A stretch of 64,000 nucleotides of DNA from positions 1,364,001 to 1,428,000 of the forward strand of contig NZ_CAMZOK010000001.1 in the NCBI RefSeq assembly GCF_947331465.1. Reading direction: 5' to 3'. The notes beneath the pieces are model-generated. The model saw only the letters and a list, made by a program, of their open reading frames with translations, made no database searches and had not been told where the DNA came from. Position 1 is the first letter of the stretch; every line of letters starts with the position of its first letter. The translations under genes and the position numbers were made by a program. Positions 33,357-41,622 of the stretch are shown here, in pieces. The DNA is from Shimia sp. Alg240-R146 (GTDB lineage: Bacteria > Pseudomonadota > Alphaproteobacteria > Rhodobacterales > Rhodobacteraceae).

Positions 33357-34717
33357 TGCGGCGGGCGTCGCTGCGGCTGCGGTTGTTTGTGGTGATCCTG
33401 ACGCCCTTGATCGCGATGGCGATCCTGTTGGGGTTTTGGCGGTTCACGGTTGCGCAGCAAACCGCGCAAGAGCTGTTTGATCGCTCTCTTTTGTCAACAG
33501 CGTTGGCGATTTCAAGGGATGTGGCGGTATCGGGCGGAGACGCTTTGTCACCGACTACGCGCAGTTTGATCCGTGATGTCGCGGGTGGGGAAGTTTTTTA
33601 TCACGCCACGGGACCCGGCGGCAGTTATGTGACGGGCTACGCTTATCCGCCCACCAGCCTCACGGCGCTCAAGGTGGAGCGCAACAAGCCGAATGTGTTT
33701 GAGGCCGTCTATCGTGGCGAAGGCGTGCGGGTCATGAAAGTCACAGAGCAAGTGACGGTCGATACCCTGACCGGAGACACAACGGTCACTGTTTGGCAGC
33801 GGTTGAGCGATCGCAATCAGATTGCGGTTGAACTGGCCATTCGGGCCGCCGCGCTGATCGGTGCGCTGGTGGCCACGGTGGCGCTTGTGGTTTGGTTTGG
33901 CGTGTCGATTGGATTGCGGCCGCTTTTGAATCTGGAGGAGGCTATCGCGGTGCGTTCACCGGATGACCTGAGCCAGATCAAACGGACGGTTCCGATGGAA
34001 GCGCGCGGCATTGTGCGCACCCTGAACCGTCTTTTCTCCAAGGTAGATGCCAGCATGAACGCGCATCAGACATTCATCTCTGACGCGGCACATCAGTTGC
34101 GCAATCCGGCCGCAGCGGTGCAATCTATGGCCGAAAGTCTGCGCAACGCGCCTAGCGAGCAGGAGCGTGAGCGGCGCACCGAAGAGTTGGTATCTGCTGC
34201 GCGGGCTTCGGCGCGGGTGACAGAGCAACTTTTGTCGCTTGATCGCCTGAGCCATCCGCTTGGGTCGGATCATTTCCGCGAGGCGGATTTGACGGAGGTG
34301 ATGCGTCAGGTGTGTTCGGATGTGGGGCCGGCGGTGTTGTCTGCCGACATCGATTTTGTCGTTGAATTGCCCGAAGGAGCGATGACGGTTTCCTGTGATC
34401 CGTTGTTTGTCAGCGAGGCGGTCAAGAACCTTGTCGACAACGCGCTTAAACATGGCGGCGAGACCCTGAGCAGCATTTCGGTTGCAATGACCTCCAGTAA
34501 GGACAGCGTCGACATAACAGTGTCTGACGACGGAAAGGGGCTCGTGCCGGAAGAAGCGGCAACGGCCTTTGGGCGGTTTTCCCAGATTGAACCGTCACAA
34601 GGCAGCGGCCTTGGCTTGGCAATTGTGTCCTCGGTCGCCGAACAGCACGGCGGGACGGTGTCGATCAATCGGGTTGAGAAAGGTGCGAGCCTTTCGGTGA
34701 TGTTGCCACGGCTTTAG
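33356..34717 (+). CDS. tctE: Sensor histidine kinase (TctE-like)
   Basis: A 453-residue membrane sensor kinase. Membrane segments are at about residues 8-29 and 163-187, enclosing a periplasmic sensor domain. A HAMP-like linker and the dimerisation domain with His246 (SDAAHQLRNPAAAV) follow. The ATPase domain shows NLVDNALKHGG, DDGKGL and GSGLGLAIVSS. The DAAHQLRNP variant, Asn-Pro instead of Thr-Pro after the His, is typical of the TctE group. It senses an external tricarboxylate, presumably the one carried by TctC. Confidence 0.92.
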   Translation: MRRASLRLRLFVVILTPLIAMAILLGFWRFTVAQQTAQELFDRSLLSTALAISRDVAVSGGDALSPTTRSLIRDVAGGEVFYHATGPGGSYVTGYAYPPTSLTALKVERNKPNVFEAVYRGEGVRVMKVTEQVTVDTLTGDTTVTVWQRLSDRNQIAVELAIRAAALIGALVATVALVVWFGVSIGLRPLLNLEEAIAVRSPDDLSQIKRTVPMEARGIVRTLNRLFSKVDASMNAHQTFISDAAHQLRNPAAAVQSMAESLRNAPSEQERERRTEELVSAARASARVTEQLLSLDRLSHPLGSDHFREADLTEVMRQVCSDVGPAVLSADIDFVVELPEGAMTVSCDPLFVSEAVKNLVDNALKHGGETLSSISVAMTSSKDSVDITVSDDGKGLVPEEAATAFGRFSQIEPSQGSGLGLAIVSSVAEQHGGTVSINRVEKGASLSVMLPRL

Positions 34718-34745
34718 GCGGAAAATTGGCAGCGTGAACTGGTGC

Positions 34746-36011
34746 TTAACACGATGCGGCGGCGGTCCTTAGGGCGGCGTTTGTGGCCTCCAGATCCGCG
34801 TCTGACAGCGCCAGTGAAGGGTAAAGTTTGCCCGCAGATTTGAACACGCCGCTATTGCGCAAAGATGCGTTCCATCTGGCGCTTGTTTGGGGATCGTCAT
34901 GGGTTGCTGTGCGATAATTCGTGGGCGCCTCGGACGTGAAGTAGACGTCAAATAGCGTGGGGTCTCCACAGAGTTGATGCGCAATTCCGACGTCGGTCAG
35001 CGCGTCGGTGTGCATCTGCATCAAAGAGGTGCCGAGATCTCGCAGGCGGTCATATTGACCGGGGCGACGCAGGATTTCCATGGTTTTGAGGCCCGCAACG
35101 GAAGCCACAGGATTGCCGGACAGCGTGCCAAGCTGCATCAACCATTTTTCCTGCCCGACTGCGGATTTGTCAAAATGCGCCATGATGTCGGCACGGCCAC
35201 CCAGTGCGGCGAGAGGGAAACCGCCGCCGATGATTTTGCCGAGCGTGCAGAGGTCAGGTGTCACGCCGTAGCGTTCCTGCGCGCCGCCGTAAGCCAGCCG
35301 GAAGCCGGTGACAATTTCGTCAAAAATCAACAGAATGTCATGTTTGGTGCAGAGGTCGCGCAAACCTTGGAGAAATCCGGGTGCGGGCGGGATGATGCGT
35401 TGCAGTGGCTCGACGATCAAAGCGGCGATGTCGGTGTGTTCGAGCATGAGCGAGGCGACGGCATCGAGATCATTGAACGGTGCAATCAGCATCTGGTCGG
35501 CCACAGATTGCGGAATTCCGGCGCTGTCCGGCACCGCTTGCGGGAAATTCACCGACTGCGACGGGGCGAGGCTCATTTGGGCCTCGGCGCTCATGCCGTG
35601 ATAACCGCCCTCGAACTTGAGGATCTTGGATTTTCCGGTAAAGGCGCGGGCAAGTCGCAGCGCGAACATGTCAGCTTCGCCGCCTGAGGTGACAAAACGT
35701 ACCTGCTCACAACAGGGTACAGCATCGACAATTGCCTCGGCCAACTCGATGCCAGCTGCATTGTTGGCGAAGAACGTCATGCCTTTGGGGAGTTGCGCGA
35801 GAACTGCCTCCATGACTTCTGGGTGGCCGTGGCCCAAAAGCATTGGTCCCGACCCGATCAGATAATCGATATAGCGGGTGCCGTCCTCGTCCCAGACGTG
35901 GGCGCCCTCGCCGCGGGCGATAACAATGCCGGGATCGAAATTGCCAAATCCTGCGGCGGGCAGAACTTCGCGGGCACGGTCAATCCATTCGCTTTGGGTG
36001 CGGATTTTCAT
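34746..36011 (-). CDS. Class III aminotransferase, glutamate-1-semialdehyde 2,1-aminomutase-like
   Basis: A PLP enzyme of 421 residues. The fold motifs are GSGPMLLGHGHPEV, VTSGGEADMFALRLAR, EGGYHG, FDEIVTGFR and the cofactor Lys259 in LGKIIGGGFP. It resembles HemL but lies in a catabolic operon, not with heme genes, so it is more likely an aminotransferase or aminomutase acting on a catabolic intermediate. It is the last gene of the leftward operon, with only four bases to the enolase-superfamily gene before it. ATG 36011 fits the domain start. Confidence 0.8.
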   Translation of the reverse strand: MKIRTQSEWIDRAREVLPAAGFGNFDPGIVIARGEGAHVWDEDGTRYIDYLIGSGPMLLGHGHPEVMEAVLAQLPKGMTFFANNAAGIELAEAIVDAVPCCEQVRFVTSGGEADMFALRLARAFTGKSKILKFEGGYHGMSAEAQMSLAPSQSVNFPQAVPDSAGIPQSVADQMLIAPFNDLDAVASLMLEHTDIAALIVEPLQRIIPPAPGFLQGLRDLCTKHDILLIFDEIVTGFRLAYGGAQERYGVTPDLCTLGKIIGGGFPLAALGGRADIMAHFDKSAVGQEKWLMQLGTLSGNPVASVAGLKTMEILRRPGQYDRLRDLGTSLMQMHTDALTDVGIAHQLCGDPTLFDVYFTSEAPTNYRTATHDDPQTSARWNASLRNSGVFKSAGKLYPSLALSDADLEATNAALRTAAASC

Positions 36012-36015
36012 AAGG

Positions 36016-37119
36016 CTACTCCCAGACGTGATCTGCAGGACCAAGGGCCTCTGCGTTGACAGCAATTCCAAGGCCCGGGGCCGTGGGTGGCGAGATGCGC
36101 CCTGCGTGGCGTTGCGGGGCGTCGGGTGCGAGGCGCGGCGCCACGTAGTTCGAGAGATCGCAGGTGTTGAGCAGCCGGTTTGGCGGGGTCGCCGCGGCAA
36201 GATGCAGGACCGCTGCGGTGGTGATGTCGCTGCCCCACGTGTCTTCGACGCACATTTTGGCCCCCAATGTCAGGCACAGGTCGCGGGCCCGTCGGGTCGC
36301 GCTGAGGCCACCGAATTTGCTGAGTTTCAGGGCGACGGCGTCCATGCATCCTCGGCTGTGGCCTTCTAACAGGCTGACGGTGTCATGCGCAGTTTCGTCG
36401 AGTTTCATTGGCAGGCCGGTGGCCGCACGTACGCGCGCGCAATCAGCTATGGTGGCGCAGGGCTGCTCAAGCATGACATCAAGATCCGCCACGTCACGCC
36501 CAACGCGCGTGGCGTCCAGTGAGGTGGCGCCGCAATTCCAATCGCCGTAGACAAGCGGCCCGCGGCCCACAGCTTCACGCACCTTTGCGAGCCGTTCCAC
36601 ATCGGTTTGCCAATCGCCGGATGCACCGAGTTTGACCTGAAATTGGGTGATGCCTTGTTTCTGTGCCTCACTTGCGATGTCGGCCATGTCGTCAGGCGCG
36701 ATACAGGTGATGGAGTGATAAAGCGGCAGGCTGTCGGCGAATTTGCCGCCCAAAAGCGCATAAAGCGGCAATCCCGCGACCTGTCCGGTGATATCCCAAA
36801 GCGCGATATCAAGCGCGGATTTGGCGTAGCGGTGATCGGGAAGAAAGGCCTCCGCCGAAGCCATCAGCGCCTCTACGCCAACCGGATTTGCGCCGATCAG
36901 AACAGGTATCAACTCTTCAATTGCGGCAGCAACGCCGCGGGCATAGGCCGGAAGGTAATGTGGGATTGGGCAGACCTCGCCCCAGCCGGTTTCGCCGGTG
37001 TCTGTCTCAAGGCGAAGCACAACGGTCTCTACCGTGTCGCAGGTTTTGCCAGCTGCCATGTGGTAGGTTTCATGACTGGTCAGGGGCACGTGCCAAAGAG
37101 AGATCCGCGTGAGTTTCAT
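36016..37119 (-). CDS. Enolase-superfamily enzyme, HpbD-like (MR/MLE family)
   Basis: A 367-residue member of the mandelate racemase/muconate lactonising group. Candidate catalytic residues are Lys163 (QVKLG) and Lys265 (ALKLSK), with metal ligands Asp193 (YGDWNCG), Glu218 (LEQP) and Asp241 (LDE). Two opposed Lys fit 1,1-proton transfer, i.e. racemisation or epimerisation. The pattern LSKFGGL and EDTWGSDI recalls HpbD, the hydroxyproline-betaine 2-epimerase of Pelagibaca. Its ATG overlaps the stop of a related enzyme gene (ATGA). The true substrate is unknown. Confidence 0.82.
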   Translation of the reverse strand: MKLTRISLWHVPLTSHETYHMAAGKTCDTVETVVLRLETDTGETGWGEVCPIPHYLPAYARGVAAAIEELIPVLIGANPVGVEALMASAEAFLPDHRYAKSALDIALWDITGQVAGLPLYALLGGKFADSLPLYHSITCIAPDDMADIASEAQKQGITQFQVKLGASGDWQTDVERLAKVREAVGRGPLVYGDWNCGATSLDATRVGRDVADLDVMLEQPCATIADCARVRAATGLPMKLDETAHDTVSLLEGHSRGCMDAVALKLSKFGGLSATRRARDLCLTLGAKMCVEDTWGSDITTAAVLHLAAATPPNRLLNTCDLSNYVAPRLAPDAPQRHAGRISPPTAPGLGIAVNAEALGPADHVWE

Positions 37120-38222
37120 GTGTAGACGGCCGCCGGATCGCCGAGCCGGTCTTCGTCTGGTTGTACCCCGAGGCCAGGCGTTTCAGGCAAGTGCAGGTGG
37201 CCGTCGATATTGCGCGGACCGCGTCCGCCGGCGATGTCGACGGTCAGCATGTCCTGACAGGCCCAGACTGCGTGGCAGTTGGCGTCGGGGATGGTTGCCG
37301 CGAGATGCAGCGCTTCGGTGTCGGCCAGCACGGAGCCGCCCGTCGCCATCACAAACATGTCGATGCCATGCGCCAGTGCCACGTCGCGCATGCGGGCGGC
37401 TTTGGTGAGACCGCCAACCCGATTGAGCTTGATGCCAAAGATTTCTGCCAATCCGTCGCGGGCGATGCGGGTCGCGTCCTGCAGGGTTACGAGGCTTTCG
37501 TCCACCGACACCGGGCTCGCGTGTTTGCCTGCGATTGCGGCGATGTCATCCAAAGATTCGCAGGGCTGTTCGAACATCACTTTGAGATCCTCGCAGGCTG
37601 ACATGACCCGTAGGGCCTGTTGTCGTGTCCAGCCGCGATTGACATCGTAGAGCACGATCTCGCCGTCGTGACGCAGGTTTTCAACGTCTCGAATGCGGGC
37701 AATGTCGCGGGTCGTGTCACCGCCGATTTTGACGGAATGGGCAACATAGCCGCGTGCGCGGTAGCGGTCGATCACGGCGCGGGTTTCCTCGATGTCTTTG
37801 GCGCCAACCGAGGATGCAATCGGGCGCGGCGTGCGGGATCCGCCGCCCATCAGGTCGGCAATCGGCAGATCTGCGGCTTGTCCGGCGATGTCCCAGCACG
37901 CCATGTCGATGGGCGATTTGGCGTAGAGATGACCAGGTAGGGCGAGGTCCATGGCGCGCTCCACGTCAAGCACATGACGTGGGTCCAGCCCGAGGACAAA
38001 GGGGGCCATGGTCTCGATGCCGGCGCGAATGCCGGGGCCGTGGGCGGGAACATAGGTGTGGCCCCACGGCGTGCCTTCGCCCCAGCCGGTGATCCCAGCG
38101 TCGGTTTCAATTTTCACGAGGGTTGCGTCGAGCACCTCAAACTTCAGGCGCCCGCCGGAGAGCCAATAGGGATGCTCAAGCGGCAGATCGACATGGTAGA
38201 CGGTTATGCGCGTGATTTTCAT
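37116..38222 (-). CDS. Second enolase-superfamily enzyme (MR/MLE family)
   Basis: A 368-residue paralogue of the neighbouring enzyme. Candidate catalytic residues are Lys165 (HSVKIGG) and Lys265 (FGIKLNRVGG), with metal ligands Asp193 (LYDVNRGW), Glu218 (FEQP) and Asp241 (VDESL). The C-terminal part has MATGGSVLADTEA where the neighbour has EDTWGSDI, so the active-site wall differs and the two probably handle different substrates or steps. It overlaps the flavoprotein gene upstream and the paralogue downstream by four bases each, so all are one operon. Confidence 0.82.
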   Translation of the reverse strand: MKITRITVYHVDLPLEHPYWLSGGRLKFEVLDATLVKIETDAGITGWGEGTPWGHTYVPAHGPGIRAGIETMAPFVLGLDPRHVLDVERAMDLALPGHLYAKSPIDMACWDIAGQAADLPIADLMGGGSRTPRPIASSVGAKDIEETRAVIDRYRARGYVAHSVKIGGDTTRDIARIRDVENLRHDGEIVLYDVNRGWTRQQALRVMSACEDLKVMFEQPCESLDDIAAIAGKHASPVSVDESLVTLQDATRIARDGLAEIFGIKLNRVGGLTKAARMRDVALAHGIDMFVMATGGSVLADTEALHLAATIPDANCHAVWACQDMLTVDIAGGRGPRNIDGHLHLPETPGLGVQPDEDRLGDPAAVYT

Positions 38223-40675
38223 TGTGCAGCCTCTTGCCGAACGTCGGTGCGTGGCAGCAGGCTTTGCGGATCATAAGCCGGTTCGGCCAGCACGCGGGCA
38301 GGGCGCGGGGCGCCGTGGATCATCACCTGCAAGTCGGTGCCTGATTGCGCAGCGCTTGGCGTGATGTAGGCGAAAGCGAGGATTTTCCCGACAGTGGGTC
38401 CAAAGGCAACCGATGCGGTTGACCCGACCACGACGCCATTGTGCAACACAGCTTCGCCGCCGTGCCCATCAATGTCGCCGTCTGGCTCGATTTCCAGGTA
38501 GGCACAGATCCATTTGGGGTCTGTGTTGAAGGTCGCATCAGATCCTAGGAAGGTCTTGTCTTGCCGGGCAAAGCGCAGCACGTCAGCTTCGACCAAGGTG
38601 ACTTCGTTGGTAAGTTCGGAGGCTCCTTTGAAGCCTTTCTCCATGCGCATAGCGTTCATGGCAAAGCTGCCGTAGTCCGTTAGCCCCAAAGGCGTGCCAG
38701 CCGAGAAAAGCGCGGTGTAGACATCGACGCAGGCGGCATTGGGCATGTGCAATTCCCAGCCGAGCTCACCGGCGTAGGACATGCGCAACGCCCAGACGGT
38801 GTGGCCGGCGATGCGGATTTGCTGTGCGGAGAGCCAGCGGAAGGTGGCGTTGTCCAGTGGGGCGTCGGTGCAGGCCGCCAGAATGTCGCGAGACATCGGC
38901 CCGTTGAGAGACAAGGCGGACCAGCTGTCAGACAGCGCAGTGAAGGTGACGTCCTCAGACGTTTTGTGTTGGGTCAGATGGTCAAGCAAGCGCTGCTCAA
39001 AGAATGCGGCGCAGACCAGATAGAACCGGTCGTCGGCCATGCGCACGATGGTGGTTTCCAGCTCGATCCGACCACGCCGGTTGAGCATATGGGTGAGTGT
39101 GATCGCGCCGGTTTTCTGCGGCATGCGGTTGGCGGTCAGGCGATCCAGAAGGGCATAGGCATTGGGGCCTGAGACCTCGACCTTGGTGAAGGCGGTCACA
39201 TCCATGATGCCAGCGGCGCTGCGCACGGCGGCAACTTCGGCGGATACCATGGCGTCCACGGGGGTGCGGCGAAAGCTGTAGTGATCGTGTTGCGCCACGC
39301 CGGGCCGCGCAAACCAACGCGGGCGTTCAAAGCCGTAGACTTCTTCGTGAACGGCACCTTTGGCTTTGAGAATGTCGTGCAGCGGAGAGGGTTTCACCGG
39401 ACGACCCGCCAACCTGTTGAAATGCGGGAAGGGGATTTCATGGCGCAAGCAATAGTCTTCTTTGGCTTTCACGACCTGCCACTCTTTGGTGGCGTAGCTG
39501 CCAAAGCGGCGCGGGTCATAGTCGCGCATCGAAATGTCCGCAGCGCCGTGCACCATCCAGCGGGCCAGTTCACGTGTAAGGCCCGGTCCCCAGCCAATGC
39601 CGATCTGCGTGCCGCAACAGCACCAGTAGTTGCGTACTCCGGGTGCAGGGCCGATCAACGGGTTGCCGTCGGGGGGATGGCTGATGGCGCCGTGCACGTC
39701 GCGGGTGATGCCGAGGTCGGCAAAGATCGGCATGCGGTTGAGGCTTTCCTCAAGCCACGGCATGACGCGATCGTAGTCGGCGTCAAACAGTTCGTTTTCG
39801 GCCTCCCACGGGCAATGGTCCTCCCAAACGGTGTTGGGGTTGGCCTTCTCATAGATGCCGATAAGACCTTTGTTTTGCTCCATCCGGATGTAGCCGGAGA
39901 CTTTTTTGTCGTCGCGGATTACTGGCAGTTCGCGGTCAAGTTCGCGGAACTGTGGCACCTCGTCGGTCACAAAATAATGGTGCGTCATCGACGTCATTGG
40001 CAGTTGCAGGCCGGACCACTCGCCCATTTGGCGCGCATAGGTGCCGCCTGCGTTGACGACGTGTTCGCAGCGGATTGTGCCCTGTTCGGTTTGCACGATC
40101 CATTCGCCGTTGGTGTCTTGTGTGATGTTGGTGGCGCGGCACCGGCGGACGATCCGTACGCCTTTGGCGCGCGCGCCTGCGGCCATGGACATGGTGACGT
40201 TTGTCGGGTCGACGTGGCCGTCATCGGGCGTGTGCAAAGCGCCCAGAACGCCATCAAGATTGTAAAAAGGGTGCAGCTCGGCGACGCGGGCTGGCGACAC
40301 CAGTTCGATGTTGAAACCCAATGCTCGACCGACTGACAGCGTGTGGCGCAGCCAATCCATTTCGTCTTCGGTGTAGGCCAGACGGAAAGAGCCGCAGCCA
40401 TGCCACGTGACGGCCTGACCGGTCTCGGCCTCAAGTGCGCCGGAATAGAGGCCGATGTTGTAGTCCACACATTTACCGAGCCCAAAAGAAGACGTGGAAT
40501 GCGTGATTTGACCTGCGGCGTGCCATGTGGACCCCGAGGTGAGTTCGGCTTTTTCAAGCAGAACGGTGTCCGCGCCCCAGCCTTCGTGGCCAAGGTGGTA
40601 CGCAAGGCCGACGCCCATGACGCCGCCTCCGACGATAACGACCCGTGCGTGTGACGGCAGAGTTGTAGCTGACAT
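38219..40675 (-). CDS. Dimethylglycine/sarcosine dehydrogenase-like flavoprotein (DAO-GcvT)
   Basis: An 818-residue protein in two parts. The N-terminal half is a DAO-type FAD domain (VVIVGGGVMGVGLAYHL) with TSGSTWHAAG, whose His is the covalent FAD-attachment residue in dimethylglycine and sarcosine dehydrogenases. The C-terminal half is a GcvT-like folate-binding domain (ALSLNGPMSRDILA, MSYAGELGWELHMP, KGFKGASELTNEVTLVEA). Such enzymes oxidatively remove an N-methyl group and pass the carbon to tetrahydrofolate. It is the first gene of the leftward operon, with GGAGGGAAC before the ATG, and is divergent from the RpiR gene. Confidence 0.9.
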   Translation of the reverse strand: MSATTLPSHARVVIVGGGVMGVGLAYHLGHEGWGADTVLLEKAELTSGSTWHAAGQITHSTSSFGLGKCVDYNIGLYSGALEAETGQAVTWHGCGSFRLAYTEDEMDWLRHTLSVGRALGFNIELVSPARVAELHPFYNLDGVLGALHTPDDGHVDPTNVTMSMAAGARAKGVRIVRRCRATNITQDTNGEWIVQTEQGTIRCEHVVNAGGTYARQMGEWSGLQLPMTSMTHHYFVTDEVPQFRELDRELPVIRDDKKVSGYIRMEQNKGLIGIYEKANPNTVWEDHCPWEAENELFDADYDRVMPWLEESLNRMPIFADLGITRDVHGAISHPPDGNPLIGPAPGVRNYWCCCGTQIGIGWGPGLTRELARWMVHGAADISMRDYDPRRFGSYATKEWQVVKAKEDYCLRHEIPFPHFNRLAGRPVKPSPLHDILKAKGAVHEEVYGFERPRWFARPGVAQHDHYSFRRTPVDAMVSAEVAAVRSAAGIMDVTAFTKVEVSGPNAYALLDRLTANRMPQKTGAITLTHMLNRRGRIELETTIVRMADDRFYLVCAAFFEQRLLDHLTQHKTSEDVTFTALSDSWSALSLNGPMSRDILAACTDAPLDNATFRWLSAQQIRIAGHTVWALRMSYAGELGWELHMPNAACVDVYTALFSAGTPLGLTDYGSFAMNAMRMEKGFKGASELTNEVTLVEADVLRFARQDKTFLGSDATFNTDPKWICAYLEIEPDGDIDGHGGEAVLHNGVVVGSTASVAFGPTVGKILAFAYITPSAAQSGTDLQVMIHGAPRPARVLAEPAYDPQSLLPRTDVRQEAAQ

Positions 40676-40718
40676 GTTCCCTCCGGAGAAAAACCTCTCG
40701 ACAGGCTAAGCAAACATT

Positions 40719-40743
40719 TATACCGTCGTCAATTATGAATGAC
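40719..40743 (+). promoter_or_regulatory. RpiR promoter and overlapping dyad
   Basis: TATACC (40719-40724), 14 bases after TCGACA (40699-40704), could be a -10 element, placing a start of transcription within a few bases of ATG 40735. No ribosome-binding site is seen, so the transcript may be nearly leaderless. An imperfect dyad GTCA-N8-TGAC (40728-40743) overlaps the start codon and could be an autoregulatory operator. These roles are inferred. Confidence 0.35.
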
Positions 40744-41622
40744 ACAAATGTATCATCGGCGGTTTTGACCCGTCTGTCCGAAGAGTTCGGCGATCTGACA
40801 CCAGAAGCGCAGAAGGCCGCGAAATATGTGCTGGAAAACCCGCGGGATGTGGGGGTTTCGACGGTGCGCGAAATCGCAGAAGCAGCGAATGTGAAACCCA
40901 ACACCGTGGTGCGCATGGCGCGGCAGGTCGGCTTTGAGGGCTACGACGATTTTCGCGAACCTTTCCGCGAGGCCATTCGCAATGGACAGGTGACCTTTCC
41001 GGATCGCGCACGATTTTTGCAGGAAATAGGCAAATCCGGCCAGATGGGTGCGCTTTATGCGGATATGGTTCAGGCCGCGCTGGGCAATGTTCAAGACACG
41101 TTTGCGGGCATTACGGCGGATGCGTTGACGGAGGCTGCTCAGGCCATCTGGAGCTCACGTAATGTCTTTACCATCGGGGTCGGCGTCAACAATTCCGTCG
41201 CGCGCAACTTCACCTATCTGGCCTCAACCGGCATGGTGCAATTTCACGCCATCCCGCGTGCAGGGTCCGTGGCGACAGACGATCTGGCGTGGTCTGACAG
41301 TCGTGATGTGTTGATCGCGATCACCAGCGCGCCCTATCGCAGCGAAGTGCTGGAAGCCGTCGAGGTCGCGCGTGAACAAGGCGTGACCGTGATCGGTCTG
41401 ACCGACAGCCCGGCAAGTCCGGTTTATCGGGCGGCCACGCACGGGTTTGTCGTGGCGGTGGATACACCACAGTTTTTCCCGTCGTCCATCGCCACAATCG
41501 CGCTGTTGGAGACGTTGCTGTCGTTTGTTGTGGCCCAAGCGGGCGACGAAATTGTGGAGCGTGTCGATGCCTTTCACGCACGTCGCCATCGCATCGGGCT
41601 TTATGCGGGAGAGGGCGGATGA
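40735..41622 (+). CDS. RpiR family transcriptional regulator
   Basis: A 295-residue regulator. The N-terminal RpiR helix-turn-helix domain contains LTPEAQKAAKYVLENP and ANVKPNTVVRMARQVGFEGYDDFR. The C-terminal half is a SIS sugar-phosphate-isomerase-like fold (FTIGVGVNNSVARNFTYL, DVLIAITSAPYRSEVLEA, VIGLTDSPASP). RpiR proteins sense small phosphorylated or carboxylated metabolites. It lies between the two divergent catabolic operons, 59 bases from the flavoprotein gene, and overlaps the Rieske gene (ATGA), so it probably controls both directions. Confidence 0.9.
   Translation: MNDTNVSSAVLTRLSEEFGDLTPEAQKAAKYVLENPRDVGVSTVREIAEAANVKPNTVVRMARQVGFEGYDDFREPFREAIRNGQVTFPDRARFLQEIGKSGQMGALYADMVQAALGNVQDTFAGITADALTEAAQAIWSSRNVFTIGVGVNNSVARNFTYLASTGMVQFHAIPRAGSVATDDLAWSDSRDVLIAITSAPYRSEVLEAVEVAREQGVTVIGLTDSPASPVYRAATHGFVVAVDTPQFFPSSIATIALLETLLSFVVAQAGDEIVERVDAFHARRHRIGLYAGEGG

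Noticed and set aside
34746..36011. Calling the aminotransferase HemL for heme synthesis
   Set aside because: Its operon is catabolic and no heme gene is nearby, so a heme role is not supported, although the fold is alike.
39281..40336. Long open frame (351 codons) antisense to the DAO-GcvT flavoprotein gene
   Set aside because: No family features; the opposite frame encodes a full, well-recognised enzyme.
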